From: Streptomyces sp. GSL17-111
GTDB taxonomy: Bacteria; Actinomycetota; Actinomycetes; Streptomycetales; Streptomycetaceae
Reading direction: 5' to 3'
Assembly (NCBI RefSeq): GCF_037911585.1
Contig: NZ_JBAJNS010000001.1
Span: 4,387,501 to 4,451,500, forward strand
DNA: 64,000 nt
The notes beneath the pieces are model-generated. The model ran no database searches. It was not told the DNA's origin and saw only the letters and a list, made by a program, of their open reading frames with translations. This document shows positions 33,823-42,787 of the stretch, one piece after another; positions within the stretch are counted from its first letter, which is position 1, and each line of letters begins with the position of its first letter. The position numbers were made by a program, and so were the translations under genes.

Positions 33823-36698
33823 CCACACCGCCCGCCCGCGCCGGTCGGGTCACGCGTGCGGCCGCGCACCCCCCGCCGGGGTCGACGGCCGCCGGGCCCC
33901 GGGCCGCCGTGCACACCGCCTCGGGCCACCGCCTCGGCGCCTCCCACCCGCGCGAGGAGGCACCGCCCGACCTGCGGCTGGTACCGCCCGCCCTGGCCAC
34001 GTGGGCGGCGGCGGCCCTGGCCCTGGGGGCCGACGGACGTCTCGTCGCCGCCGGAGCGGGCTGCTGCTGCCTGACGGCCTGCGTCCTCCTCGGCGTCGCG
34101 CGGACCCGCCGTCCGGTACGGGCCTCGCGGGGTCTTCTGGTCTGCACGGCGCTGGCCCTGCTGTGCGCGGCGGCCGGCGGCGTGGTCGCCGGCCTGCACA
34201 CGGCGGCGGTCGGTGCCGGGCCGCTGGCGGAGCTCGCCGAGCGACGGGCCCACACCACCGTGGAGATCACCCTCACCGCGGACCCCCGGCTCGCGCGGCC
34301 CCGTGCCGACGGAGCCCCGCGTCCCGTCGTCGTCACGGCCGAGGCCACGCGGGTCACCGCTCCGGACGGTGGCGTGACGGAGATCAGCAGCCCGGTGCTC
34401 GTCGTGGCCGTCGTCGACGCGCCGCACCGCTGGCTCTCCCTGCTGCCGTCGACCCGGCTCCGGCTTCCCGCCCGCCTCACCCCGCCCCTCCCCGGCCAGG
34501 GCGGGCGGCTGGCGGCGGTGCTCCGGCCCTCCGGTACCGGGGAACCGCAGGTCATCGCTCCGCCCGACACCGTGCAGCGGATCGCGGGGCGCATCCGGGC
34601 GGACCTCCGCGCGGCCTGTGCCGGGCTGCCAGCCGACGCCCGTGCCCTGCTGCCCGCGTTGATCGTCGGGGACGCCGCAGGCATTCCGCCCGACCTCCAG
34701 CAGGCGGTCGAGACGGCGGACATGACGCACATGATCGTCGTCAGCGGCAGCCAGCTCGCCGTGGTGCTGACCGTCCTCATCGGCGCCCCCGGCAGGGCGT
34801 CGCTGGCCGAACGCGGCGGTCTGGCGGGCCGCTTCGGTGTGCCGCTGCGCGTGACCGCCGTCCTCGGCTGCGGGCTCATCCTCGCGTTCGTCACCGTCTG
34901 CCGTCCCGGGCCCAGCGTCCTGCGGGCGGCCGTCTGCGGCGGTCTGACCCTCCTGGCCGTCGCCACCGGGCGCCGCCGTTCCCTGCTCCCGGCCCTGGCC
35001 GCCGCGGTGCTGCTTCTCGTCCTCCACGATCCCGTGCTCGCCCGCTCCTACGGCTTTCTGCTCTCCGTCCTGGCCACTGCCGCGCTGCTGACCGTCGCCC
35101 CGCGCTGGAGCCGCGCCCTGCGGCGGCGCGGTGTTCCGCACCGGCTGGCGGAGGTCCTGTCCGTCGCGGTCGCCACGCAGGTCGCCTGCGCACCGGTGGT
35201 GGCCGTCTTCACGGCCCGCGTCAGCCTCGTGGGCATCCCGTGCAACCTGCTCGCCGAGCTGGCCCTCGCGCCGGTCACGGTGCTCGGCTGGGCGGCGCTG
35301 GCCGTGGTGTCCGTGGTGCCGCCACTGGCCGTACCGCTGCTGTGGTGTGCCGCCTGGCCCGCCCGGTGGATCGGCCTCGTCGCCCGCACCGGCGCCGCCC
35401 TCCCGGGCGCCGAGTTGAGCTGGCCCGACGGCTGGTCCGGCGCCGCGCTCCTGGCGGCCGCGTCCCTGGTGGCGCTCGCGCTGGCCCGCCGGGTCCTACG
35501 GCGTCCCTGGCCGGCCGCCTGCCTCGCCCTGCTCCTCGTCGTCGCGCTGGTGCGCCCGCCGCCCCTCACCCGGGCCGTGACCGGCTGGCCACCCCCGGAC
35601 TGGCGGCTCGTCATGTGCGACGTCGGGCAGGGGGACGGCCTGGTGGTCTCGGCGGGCCCCGGCACGGCCCTCGTCGTCGATGCCGGGCCCGATCCACGGG
35701 CCATGGACCGGTGCCTGCGCAGGCTCGGAGTCGACCGCGTCCCGCTGCTCGTCCTCAGCCACTTCCATGCCGACCACGTACGCGGCCTGCCCGGCGTCCT
35801 CCGGGGCCGGACGGTCGGCGCCGTCCAGGTCACCACCGTCCCGGACGGCTCGGCACAGGCCCGGTTCGTGGAGCGGACGGCCGCTGCCGCGCGCGTACCC
35901 CTGCTGACCGCCTCCGAGGGCGAACGCCGCCGCGTGGGCCGGGGGCTGAGCTGGGAGGTGCTGTGGCCGCCCGCCGGGGCCGGGGGGCTGGGCATCAACG
36001 ACGCGAGCGTCACCCTGCTGCTGCGGACGGCGGGGCTGACCGTCCTGCTGCCCGGCGACCTCGAACCCGCCGCTCAGCGGCGGCTGCTGGCCGCCCGCCC
36101 GGACCTGCCGCGGGTGGACGTGCTCAAGGTCGCGCACCACGGGTCGGCGCATCAGCACCCGCCGCTGCTCGATCGGCTGGCGCCCGGAATCGCCCTCGTC
36201 TCGTGCGGCCAGGACAACGATCACGGCCACCCCGCTCCGGTGACCCTGACCGCCCTGCGAAGGGCCGGGGCACAGATCCACCGCACCGACCTCGACGGGG
36301 CGCTCGCGGTGGACGCGGCCGGACGGGTCAGCGCGAGCGGGCGGCGCGGGCGATCGTCACCACCGCCTTCTCCAGCGCGTAGGCGGGGTCGTAGCCGCCG
36401 CCCTTCACCGCCGCGTCGGCCTCCGCCACCGCGCGGAGCGCCACCGACACCCCGTCCGCGTTCCAGCCCCGCATCTGCTGACGCACCCGGTCGATCTTCC
36501 ACGGCGGCATGCCCAACTCGCGGGCCAGATCCCCCGGTCGCATACCGCCCGGCGCCGAGGCCAGCTTGCCGATGGCGCGTACGCCCTGGGCCAGCGCGCT
36601 GGTCACGAGGACGGGGGCGACACCGGTGGCCAGTGCCCAGCGCAGGGTTTCGAGCGCCTCGGCGGCGCGGCCCTCCACCGCGCGGTCGGCCACCGTGA
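33819..36698 (+). CDS. comEC: ComEC/Rec2-family membrane channel, C-terminus runs antisense into holA
   Basis: Predicted DNA-uptake channel with a C-terminal metallo-beta-lactamase-like domain. Membrane segments begin at about residue 45 and continue to about 590 (competence domain). The hydrolase domain follows (about 600-830; CDVGQGDGLVV, SHFHADHVRG). The real family homology ends near 36330. The reading frame then continues for about 120 residues of Arg/Pro/Ser-rich sequence that is the exact antisense of holA, to a stop at 36698. Either this tail is real or a single-base frameshift near 36340 has hidden a normal stop (a +1 shifted frame ends at 36382). GTG 33819 overlaps the comEA stop by 4 nt. 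Confidence 0.85.
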   Translation: MTTPPARAGRVTRAAAHPPPGSTAAGPRAAVHTASGHRLGASHPREEAPPDLRLVPPALATWAAAALALGADGRLVAAGAGCCCLTACVLLGVARTRRPVRASRGLLVCTALALLCAAAGGVVAGLHTAAVGAGPLAELAERRAHTTVEITLTADPRLARPRADGAPRPVVVTAEATRVTAPDGGVTEISSPVLVVAVVDAPHRWLSLLPSTRLRLPARLTPPLPGQGGRLAAVLRPSGTGEPQVIAPPDTVQRIAGRIRADLRAACAGLPADARALLPALIVGDAAGIPPDLQQAVETADMTHMIVVSGSQLAVVLTVLIGAPGRASLAERGGLAGRFGVPLRVTAVLGCGLILAFVTVCRPGPSVLRAAVCGGLTLLAVATGRRRSLLPALAAAVLLLVLHDPVLARSYGFLLSVLATAALLTVAPRWSRALRRRGVPHRLAEVLSVAVATQVACAPVVAVFTARVSLVGIPCNLLAELALAPVTVLGWAALAVVSVVPPLAVPLLWCAAWPARWIGLVARTGAALPGAELSWPDGWSGAALLAAASLVALALARRVLRRPWPAACLALLLVVALVRPPPLTRAVTGWPPPDWRLVMCDVGQGDGLVVSAGPGTALVVDAGPDPRAMDRCLRRLGVDRVPLLVLSHFHADHVRGLPGVLRGRTVGAVQVTTVPDGSAQARFVERTAAAARVPLLTASEGERRRVGRGLSWEVLWPPAGAGGLGINDASVTLLLRTAGLTVLLPGDLEPAAQRRLLAARPDLPRVDVLKVAHHGSAHQHPPLLDRLAPGIALVSCGQDNDHGHPAPVTLTALRRAGAQIHRTDLDGALAVDAAGRVSASGRRGRSSPPPSPARRRGRSRRPSPPRRPPPPRGAPPTPRPRSSPASADAPGRSSTAACPTRGPDPPVAYRPAPRPACRWRVRPGPARWSRGRGRHRWPVPSAGFRAPRRRGPPPRGRPP

Positions 36699-37332
36699 AG
36701 CTGGACGCCTCGGCGCGGCCGGTGTAGTAGAGGCCCACCACGGCCTCGTCGATCGTCCCCTCGACGTCCGCGGTGAGCTGCGCGCACGCCGAGGCCAGCT
36801 CCCGCAGGTCGCTGCCGATGGCGTCCACCAGGGCCTGGCAGGCCTCCGGAGTGGCCGAGCGACCGATCCCGCGGAACTCCCCGCGCACGAAGGCCAGCCG
36901 GTCGGCCGGTCTGGTGACCTTCGCGCAGGGCACCTCACGGGCCCCGGCCTTCCGCGCGGCGTCCAGCAGGCCCTTGCCCTTGGCGCCGCCCGCGTGGGCC
37001 AGCACGAGGGTGATCTCCTCGGCGGGAGCCGACAGGTACGCCTTGACGTCCTTGACGGTGTCCGCCGTCAGGTCCTGGGCCTGCCGCACGACGACGACCT
37101 TGCGCTCGGCGAACAGCGACGGGCTCGTCAGCTCCGCCAGGGTGCCCGGCTGCAACTCGCCGGGCGCCAGCTCCCGCACGTCGGTGTCGGCGTCCTCGGC
37201 GCGCGCGGCGTCGACGACCTGGCGCACGGCACGGTCGACGAGCAGCTCCTCCTGACCGACGAGGAGGCTGCACGGCGCGAGGACGTGGTCCGCTGCGGTG
37301 TTCTTCGCTTTCGGGGGCATCGCGCCCAGCAT
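36328..37332 (-). CDS. holA: DNA polymerase III subunit delta
   Basis: Opens the beta clamp as part of the clamp loader during chromosome replication. The 334-residue product shows the delta-subunit signatures TSPSLFAERKVVVVR, GGAKGKGLLDAARKAG, and RADRAVEGRAAEALETLRWAL-like stretches, and ends ARAARSR. The start is set at ATG 37332, with GAGGGG six bases upstream; ATG 37320 is an alternative four codons in. The gene is convergent with comEC, whose open frame overlaps its 3' 370 bases. Confidence 0.92.
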   Translation of the reverse strand: MLGAMPPKAKNTAADHVLAPCSLLVGQEELLVDRAVRQVVDAARAEDADTDVRELAPGELQPGTLAELTSPSLFAERKVVVVRQAQDLTADTVKDVKAYLSAPAEEITLVLAHAGGAKGKGLLDAARKAGAREVPCAKVTRPADRLAFVRGEFRGIGRSATPEACQALVDAIGSDLRELASACAQLTADVEGTIDEAVVGLYYTGRAEASSFTVADRAVEGRAAEALETLRWALATGVAPVLVTSALAQGVRAIGKLASAPGGMRPGDLARELGMPPWKIDRVRQQMRGWNADGVSVALRAVAEADAAVKGGGYDPAYALEKAVVTIARAARSR

Positions 37333-37378
37333 CCCACGCCCCTCGGACACCCCCTCGGCCGCACGCGGCGGACACCGG

Positions 37379-37384
37379 CACAAT
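37379..37384 (+). promoter_or_regulatory. weak -10 (CACAAT), leaderless
   Basis: CACAAT ends 7 nt before the GTG at 37391. It fits the spacing seen at other genes here, though the first base differs from consensus. Confidence 0.4.
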
Positions 37385-37390
37385 GGCCCG

Positions 37391-37636
37391 GTGAACGATG
37401 TACGACACGTGCTCGTCCTGCCCGACCGGGACAGCGCGGAGGAAGTGGCCGAGGAACTGACCGAACGGCTCGGTCTGCCGCAGGAGCCGCAGCTCGTGCG
37501 CGACGCGCTGGCCGGTGAGGACGACGCCGAGGACGCCCAGTGGCTCGTCGTGGTGGAGGACCCGGGGGCGCGCTGGGACGCCGCCGCGCTCGACGCGCTG
37601 GCCGCCTCCCACGACGGCTGGCTCGAGCGGGACTGA
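37391..37636 (+). CDS. small conserved hypothetical protein
   Basis: An 81-residue acidic product (VNDVRHVLVLPDRDSAEEVA...WLERD) with a likely alpha/beta fold: a VLVLPDRDSAEEVAEELTER helix-strand pair and a second strand WLVVVEDPG. It has similar small proteins in other Streptomyces next to holA. Function unknown. GTG 37391 fits a leaderless pattern. A tetranucleotide repeat follows 28 nt after the stop. Confidence 0.65.
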   Translation: MNDVRHVLVLPDRDSAEEVAEELTERLGLPQEPQLVRDALAGEDDAEDAQWLVVVEDPGARWDAAALDALAASHDGWLERD

Positions 37637-37664
37637 CGCGGGTCGGTCGCGCGTGCCGTCTCCC

Positions 37665-37700
37665 CCTGCCTGCCTGCCTGCCTGCCTGCCTGTCTGCCTG
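37665..37700. repeat. tetranucleotide tandem repeat (CCTG)9
   Basis: Nine units of 4 bp; the eighth is TCTG, the others CCTG. It lies in the gap between the small hypothetical gene and the pyridoxamine oxidase-like gene, 99 bp before the latter's start. It is coding in no supported frame. Confidence 0.95.
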
Positions 37701-37785
37701 CCGGTCGGCTCGGGCCGACGGCCCAGGTCCAAGGGCCTACGCCGCGGTGGGTCGGCCGACCGATACGCGGGGGTGGCGGGCTGGC

Positions 37786-37791
37786 TAGCGT
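37786..37791 (+). promoter_or_regulatory. -10 element (TAGCGT), leaderless
   Basis: TAGCGT ends 8 nt before ATG 37799. Confidence 0.5.
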
Positions 37792-37798
37792 GCCCACC

Positions 37799-38272
37799 AT
37801 GACGCACCGCGACCCCGCCCCTCCCCGCCCGGCCGACCAGCGCAAGCGTGACGTCCTGGAAAGACTGGCGCACGACGTGGACGTGTGGGTGGCCACCGCT
37901 TCCCCGGACGGTGTGCCGTGCATGGTGCCCCTGTCGTTCGCCTACGACGGTGAGACCCTGCTGCTGTGCACCCGACGCGGCACTCCGACGGCCCGCAACC
38001 TGCTGTCGGGCACGGGCACGGGCGGGCTCGCGCGGCTCGCCCTCGGCCACACCCGGGACGTCGTGCTGATCGAGGCGGTCACGGAGGCCGTCGCCACCGA
38101 CGGTCTCTCCCCGGAGGAGGGCGCGTCGTTCGTCGCCCGTACCGGCTTCGACCCGCGCGGCCGGGCGGAGTGGGTCTTCCTCCGCTGCCGCCCGCGCACC
38201 GTGCGCGCCTGGCGTGAGGAGAACGAACTGGCCGGCCGACTGCTGATGCGCGACGGCCTGTGGCGGGTGTGA
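37799..38272 (+). CDS. pyridoxamine 5'-phosphate oxidase-related flavin-binding protein
   Basis: The split-barrel fold binds FMN or F420; actinobacterial members are often deazaflavin-dependent reductases or binding proteins. The 157-residue product has the typical opening DVWVATASPDGVPCMVPLSFAYD, TPTARNLLSG and a strand-rich end (AEWVFLRCRPRTVRAW). It lacks the extra C-terminal part of true PdxH, so it is not the vitamin B6 enzyme. ATG 37799 is chosen over GTG 37790 because of the -10 spacing. Confidence 0.82.
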   Translation: MTHRDPAPPRPADQRKRDVLERLAHDVDVWVATASPDGVPCMVPLSFAYDGETLLLCTRRGTPTARNLLSGTGTGGLARLALGHTRDVVLIEAVTEAVATDGLSPEEGASFVARTGFDPRGRAEWVFLRCRPRTVRAWREENELAGRLLMRDGLWRV

Positions 38273-38289
38273 GCCGGACGGACGGCGGC

Positions 38290-38329
38290 GGGCGCCGGGT
38301 CCGGAACACCCGTCCCGGACCCGGCGCCC
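38290..38329. terminator. bidirectional hairpin between convergent genes
   Basis: A 15-bp perfect stem (GGGCGCCGGGTCCGG with CCGGACCCGGCGCCC) with a 10-nt loop, between the oxidase-like gene and the acyl-CoA synthetase gene. Confidence 0.85.
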
Positions 38330-38360
38330 CCGGCGCTCGCGCCGCTCACGTCACCGGTGG

Positions 38361-40253
38361 CTACTTCTCCCGTGCGCCCGCGTACATCTCCTCCAGCAGG
38401 TGGCCGAACTCCCGCTCGACGACGGGCCGCTTCAGCTTCAGACTCGGCGTCAGCTCGCCGTGCTCGACGTCGAGGTCGCGCGGCAGGACGCGGAACTGCT
38501 TGATCGTCTGCCAGCGCTGGAGGTTTTCGTTGAGCCGCTCCACGTACCCGCCGACGAGCTCCCGCACCTCGGGGGAGGCGACGACGTCCGCGTAGCTCCT
38601 GCCCTTCAGCCCGTGCTCCTCGGCCCAGCCCATGATGGCGATCTCGTCGAGCGCGATGAGCGCCGTGCAGTAGTTCCGGTCCGCGCCGTGCACCAGGATG
38701 GTGGAGACATAGGGACAGACGGCCTTGAAGCGGCCCTCGATCTCCGTGGGGGCGACGTACTTCCCGCCGGAGGTCTTGAACATGTCCTTCTTGCGGTCGG
38801 TGATCCGCAGGAAGCCGTCGTCGGAGAGTTCGCCGATGTCGCCGGTGTGGAACCAGCCGTCCGGCTCCAGCACCTCCTCGGTCTTCTCCGGCAGCCCGTG
38901 GTAGCCCTGCATGATGCCGGGGCCACGCAGCAGGACCTCGCCGTCCTCCGCGATGCGGACCTCGCAGCCGGGCAGCGGCTTGCCGACGGTGCCGGTGCGG
39001 TAGCCCTCGCCGGGGTTGCAGAAGCTGGCGGCGCTGGACTCGGTGAGCCCGTAGCCCTCCAGGATGTGGATGCCGGCACCGGCGAAGAAGTAGCCGATGT
39101 CCGGGGCGAGGGCGGCCGAACCGGAGATGCACGCGCGCAGCCGTCCGCCGAAGGCGTCCCGCAGCTTCGCGTAGACGAGTTTGTCGGCGATCGCGTGCTT
39201 GATCTTCAGCCCGGTGGGCGCGGAGGCCGTTCCGGTGCGCCGGTGGTTGTCCTGGGTCACCTTGGCGTACTCGCGGGCCACCTCGGCCGCCCACAGGAAG
39301 ATCTTGTACTTGGCGCCGCCGGCGGCCTTGGCCTTGGAGGCGACGCCGTTGTAGACCTTCTCGAAGATCCGGGGCACGGCGGCCATGTAGGTCGGCTGGA
39401 CGACCGGCAGGTTCTCGATGATCTTGTCGATGCGGCCGTCGACCGCGGTCACGTGACCGACTTCGACCCCGCCGGTCGTCAGCACCTTGCCGAAGACGTG
39501 GGCCAGCGGCAGCCACAGGTACTGGACGTCGTCCGGCTCGACCAGGCCCTGCGCGGCGATGGCCTTGCCCATGTAGGACCAGTTGTCGTGGGGGAGCCGT
39601 ACGCCCTTGGGCTTGCCGGTCGTGCCGGAGGTGTAGATGAGGGTGGCGAGCTGGTCGGACCGGAGCGCCCGGACGGTCTCGGTGACGGCGTCGGGGTGCT
39701 TCTCCAGGTAGCCGCGGCCCCGCGTCATCAGCTCGTCGAGCGTCAGGGCCCAGCCCTCGGGGTCGGCCGGGTCGGTGACGGGCTCACCCGCCGGGTCGAT
39801 GACCACCACGTGGGCGAGGTCGGGGAGTTCGGCGCGCTTCTCCCGGGCCTTGGCGAGCTGGGTGGCGTCCTCGGCGACCAGTACCCGGCTCTCGGAGTCG
39901 GCGAGGATGTAGGCGGCCTCCTCGGCGTTGGTGCCGGGGTAGATGGTCGTCGTCGCGGCCCCGGCGCACATGACGCCCAGGTCCGCGAGGATCCAGTCCA
40001 CCCGGGTGTTGGACATGATCGCGACGCGCTGCTCGGGCTCGATGCCGAGGTCCATCAGACCGGCGGCGACGGCGAAGACGCGGTCGGCCGCCTGGGCCCA
40101 GGTGTAGGACTTCCAATCGTCCGGTCCGGAGCCCGATGCCGACGGCACCGGATAACGATAGGCCTCACCCTCCGGAGTGGCTTCGATGCGTTCGAGAAAC
40201 AGTGCCGCCACGGAGGGCGGACGGTTTTCGATCTGGGATTGCGTGTCGCTCAC
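38361..40253 (-). CDS. long-chain fatty acid-CoA ligase (AMP-binding)
   Basis: Activates fatty acids to acyl-CoA through an acyl-adenylate. The 630-residue product has the adenylation motifs YTSGTTGKPKG (about residue 200), YGLTES (about 400) and GWFHTGDIG (about 468), and the DRKKDMFKTSGGKY hinge near 486 with the C-terminal catalytic lysine region after it. The 600+ length with a long middle part fits the FadD15-like long-chain class rather than short-chain synthetases. Start GTG 40253 has GGAGGA four bases upstream; the frame extends further to 40466 without support. Confidence 0.92.
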   Translation of the reverse strand: MSDTQSQIENRPPSVAALFLERIEATPEGEAYRYPVPSASGSGPDDWKSYTWAQAADRVFAVAAGLMDLGIEPEQRVAIMSNTRVDWILADLGVMCAGAATTTIYPGTNAEEAAYILADSESRVLVAEDATQLAKAREKRAELPDLAHVVVIDPAGEPVTDPADPEGWALTLDELMTRGRGYLEKHPDAVTETVRALRSDQLATLIYTSGTTGKPKGVRLPHDNWSYMGKAIAAQGLVEPDDVQYLWLPLAHVFGKVLTTGGVEVGHVTAVDGRIDKIIENLPVVQPTYMAAVPRIFEKVYNGVASKAKAAGGAKYKIFLWAAEVAREYAKVTQDNHRRTGTASAPTGLKIKHAIADKLVYAKLRDAFGGRLRACISGSAALAPDIGYFFAGAGIHILEGYGLTESSAASFCNPGEGYRTGTVGKPLPGCEVRIAEDGEVLLRGPGIMQGYHGLPEKTEEVLEPDGWFHTGDIGELSDDGFLRITDRKKDMFKTSGGKYVAPTEIEGRFKAVCPYVSTILVHGADRNYCTALIALDEIAIMGWAEEHGLKGRSYADVVASPEVRELVGGYVERLNENLQRWQTIKQFRVLPRDLDVEHGELTPSLKLKRPVVEREFGHLLEEMYAGAREK

Positions 40254-40661
40254 GACATCCTCCGTGGCCCGCGTCGTTCTGGGGGGTGACTCACGAGTAA
40301 CTGAAGTGCTGATCAGACTAAGGGCCAGGGCCCGGGGACGAAAGAGCCTGCGGCGGCGCAACGCTTTCGTTACGCTGCGGCCCGCCCCGGGTTTGTGACC
40401 GGGCACAACGTTTCCGGCGCTTCGCCCAGTGCGTTCGTGCTGCGGCGACCACGCCTGGTGACCCACTGTCCAGCCGACTCATCGTGTCGTCCTTTCCGGG
40501 CCGGTATCCGGAGGGAACAACGGAGGAAGGGCCGGCGGGGAAACGTCGAAACCGGCCCTTTTCGTCCGACCGGTCCGCTGTCCCGGCGTGCCTATCCGAA
40601 TTCCGTGCGTCCGACGGCATTTTCGGCCGGACGAATCGAACGCGCACCGGCGCGGGGAACG
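40254..40661. other. intergenic region upstream of the acyl-CoA ligase
   Basis: The gap between the ligase start and the lepA terminator holds no convincing gene. It should carry the ligase promoter on the minus strand; no clear boxes were found. A 9-bp hairpin (AAGGGCCGG at 40527-40535 with CCGGCCCTT at 40552-40560) is followed on the plus strand by TTCG, and could end a short plus-strand RNA. Confidence 0.4.
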
Positions 40662-40707
40662 CAAAAGGCGGGAGAGAGCCGGTGGTGAACCCGGTTCGCT
40701 CCCGCCT
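40662..40707 (-). terminator. intrinsic terminator of lepA with U tract
   Basis: Reading on the minus strand, AGGCGGGAG...CTCCCGCCT form a 9-bp stem with an inner AACCGG/CCGGCT-type pairing, followed by TTTTGC. It lies 13 nt after the lepA stop. It is one of the few hairpins here with a T run. Confidence 0.85.
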
Positions 40708-40719
40708 CGTACGGGGGAT

Positions 40720-42588
40720 CTACTTCTTGCTCTTCTCGCCGCTGTCGTCACTGGAGAGGGCGGCGATGAACGCCTCCTGCGGGACCTCGACGCGGCCCAC
40801 GACCTTCATCCGCTTCTTGCCCTCCTTCTGCTTCTCCAGCAGCTTCCGCTTGCGGGAGATGTCACCGCCGTAGCACTTGGCCAGGACGTCCTTGCGGATG
40901 GCGCGGACGGTCTCGCGGGCGATGATCCGCGAGCCGACGGCGGCCTGGATGGGCACCTCGAACTGCTGGCGCGGGATGAGCTCGCGCAGCTTGCCGGCCA
41001 TGCGGACGCCGTACGCGTAGGCCTTGTCCTTGTGCACGATGGCGGAGAACGCGTCGACCTTGTCGCCGTGCAGCAGGATGTCGACCTTTACCAGGTCCGC
41101 GCTCTGCTCGCCGGTGGGCTCGTAGTCCAGGGAGGCGTAGCCGCGGGTCTTGGACTTCAGCGCGTCGAAGAAGTCGAAGACGATCTCCGCGAGCGGCAGC
41201 GTGTAGCGCAGCTCGACGCGGTCCTCGGAGAGGTAGTCCATGCCCTGGAGGTTGCCCCGGCGGGTCTGGCACAGCTCCATGATCGCGCCGATGAACTCGC
41301 TCGGCGCCAGCAGCGTCGCCCGCACCACGGGCTCGTGCACCTCTTCCACCTTGCCGGTGGGGAACTCGCTCGGATTGGTGACGATGTGCTCCGTGCGGTC
41401 CTCCATCACCACGCGGTAGACGACGTTCGGAGCGGTGGCGATCAGGTCGAGGCCGAACTCGCGCTCCAGTCGCTCGCGGATGACCTCCAGGTGCAGCAGG
41501 CCGAGGAAGCCCACCCGGAAGCCGAAGCCCAGTGCCGCCGACGTCTCCGGCTCGTAGACCAGCGCGGCGTCGTTGAGCTGGAGCTTGTCGAGGGCGTCGC
41601 GCAGCTCCGGGTAGTCGGAGCCGTCCAGCGGGTAGAGGCCGGAGAAGACCATGGGCTTCGGGTCCTTGTACCCGGGCAGCGCCTCGGTGGCCCCCTTGTG
41701 GAACTGGGTGATCGTGTCACCCACCTTGGACTGCCGCACGTCCTTCACGCCGGTGATCAGGTAGCCGACCTCCCCCACGCCCAGGCCGTCGGCCGCGGTC
41801 ATCTCGGGGGAGTTGGTGCCGATCTCCAGCAGTTCGTGCGCGGCGTTCGTCGACATCATGCGAATGCGCTCGCGTCGCCCCAGCTCGCCGTCGACGACCT
41901 TCACGTACGTCACCACGCCCCGGTAGGCGTCGTAGACGGAGTCGAAGATCATCGCCCGGGCCGGTGCGTCCTTGACGCCGACGGGCGGGGGAACCAGGCG
42001 CACGACCTCGTCCAGCAGCTCCCCGACGCCCTCACCCGTCTTGGCAGAGACCCGCAGGACGTCCTCGGGCTCGCAGCCGATCAGGTGGGCCAGCTCGGCC
42101 GCGAACTTGTCGGGCTGGGCGGCCGGCAGATCGATCTTGTTGAGCACCGGAATGATCGTGAGGTCGTTCTCCATCGCCAGGTACAGGTTGGCGAGGGTCT
42201 GCGCCTCGATGCCCTGGGCGGCGTCCACCAGGAGGATGCAGCCCTCGCACGCGGCGAGCGACCGGGAGACCTCGTAGGTGAAGTCGACGTGCCCCGGGGT
42301 GTCGATCATGTTCAGGATGTGCGGGGTCGCGGCGCCGTCCTCCGACGTCGGCGACCACGGCATCCGCACGGCCTGCGACTTGATCGTGATGCCGCGTTCG
42401 CGCTCGATGTCCATGCGGTCGAGGTACTGGGCGCGCATCTGGCGCTCCTCGACGATGCCGGTCAGCTGGAGCATCCGGTCGGCGAGCGTGGACTTGCCGT
42501 GGTCGATGTGCGCGATGATGCAGAAGTTGCGGATCAGCGCCGGGTCGGTACGACGCGGCTCGGGCACGTTCGAGGGGGTCGCGGGCAC
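40720..42588 (-). CDS. lepA: elongation factor 4 (LepA)
   Basis: Translational GTPase that back-translocates or remodels stalled ribosomes. The 622-residue product has G1 AHIDHGKS (near residue 21), DTPGHVDF, NKIDL, EF-G-like domains II, III and V, and the LepA-specific C-terminus (AKCYGGDISRKRKLLEKQKEGKKRMK). GTG 42588 gives the normal family length and has CAGGA six bases upstream; ATG 42609 lies seven codons earlier but has no ribosome site. It is divergent from rpsT. Confidence 0.95.
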   Translation of the reverse strand: MPATPSNVPEPRRTDPALIRNFCIIAHIDHGKSTLADRMLQLTGIVEERQMRAQYLDRMDIERERGITIKSQAVRMPWSPTSEDGAATPHILNMIDTPGHVDFTYEVSRSLAACEGCILLVDAAQGIEAQTLANLYLAMENDLTIIPVLNKIDLPAAQPDKFAAELAHLIGCEPEDVLRVSAKTGEGVGELLDEVVRLVPPPVGVKDAPARAMIFDSVYDAYRGVVTYVKVVDGELGRRERIRMMSTNAAHELLEIGTNSPEMTAADGLGVGEVGYLITGVKDVRQSKVGDTITQFHKGATEALPGYKDPKPMVFSGLYPLDGSDYPELRDALDKLQLNDAALVYEPETSAALGFGFRVGFLGLLHLEVIRERLEREFGLDLIATAPNVVYRVVMEDRTEHIVTNPSEFPTGKVEEVHEPVVRATLLAPSEFIGAIMELCQTRRGNLQGMDYLSEDRVELRYTLPLAEIVFDFFDALKSKTRGYASLDYEPTGEQSADLVKVDILLHGDKVDAFSAIVHKDKAYAYGVRMAGKLRELIPRQQFEVPIQAAVGSRIIARETVRAIRKDVLAKCYGGDISRKRKLLEKQKEGKKRMKVVGRVEVPQEAFIAALSSDDSGEKSKK

Positions 42589-42787
42589 GCGGGGTCCTGT
42601 CGAGGTCATGGCTTGCGGTTCGGTACGTCGCCCCCATCGTCCCACGTCCCCCGCCCACGGACCGATTAGGGCGGTCAACAGCCCTGCTGGTACCGTGGGC
42701 GACTGTGCCTCGTGCCGCCGTGCGCCCTCTTCGCCGGCCGCCGCGAGCGCACGGAAGAGACATCTCCGATCCTGAAAAGGCTCCTTC

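Noticed and set aside
33779..36382. An 867-residue frame overlapping comEC
   Set aside because: It is the out-of-frame reading of comEC; its proline/arginine content marks it as a shadow. Its end at 36382 was useful only for the frameshift idea.
37665..37700. The CCTG repeat as a CRISPR array
   Set aside because: The units are 4 bp with no spacers, so it is a simple tandem repeat.
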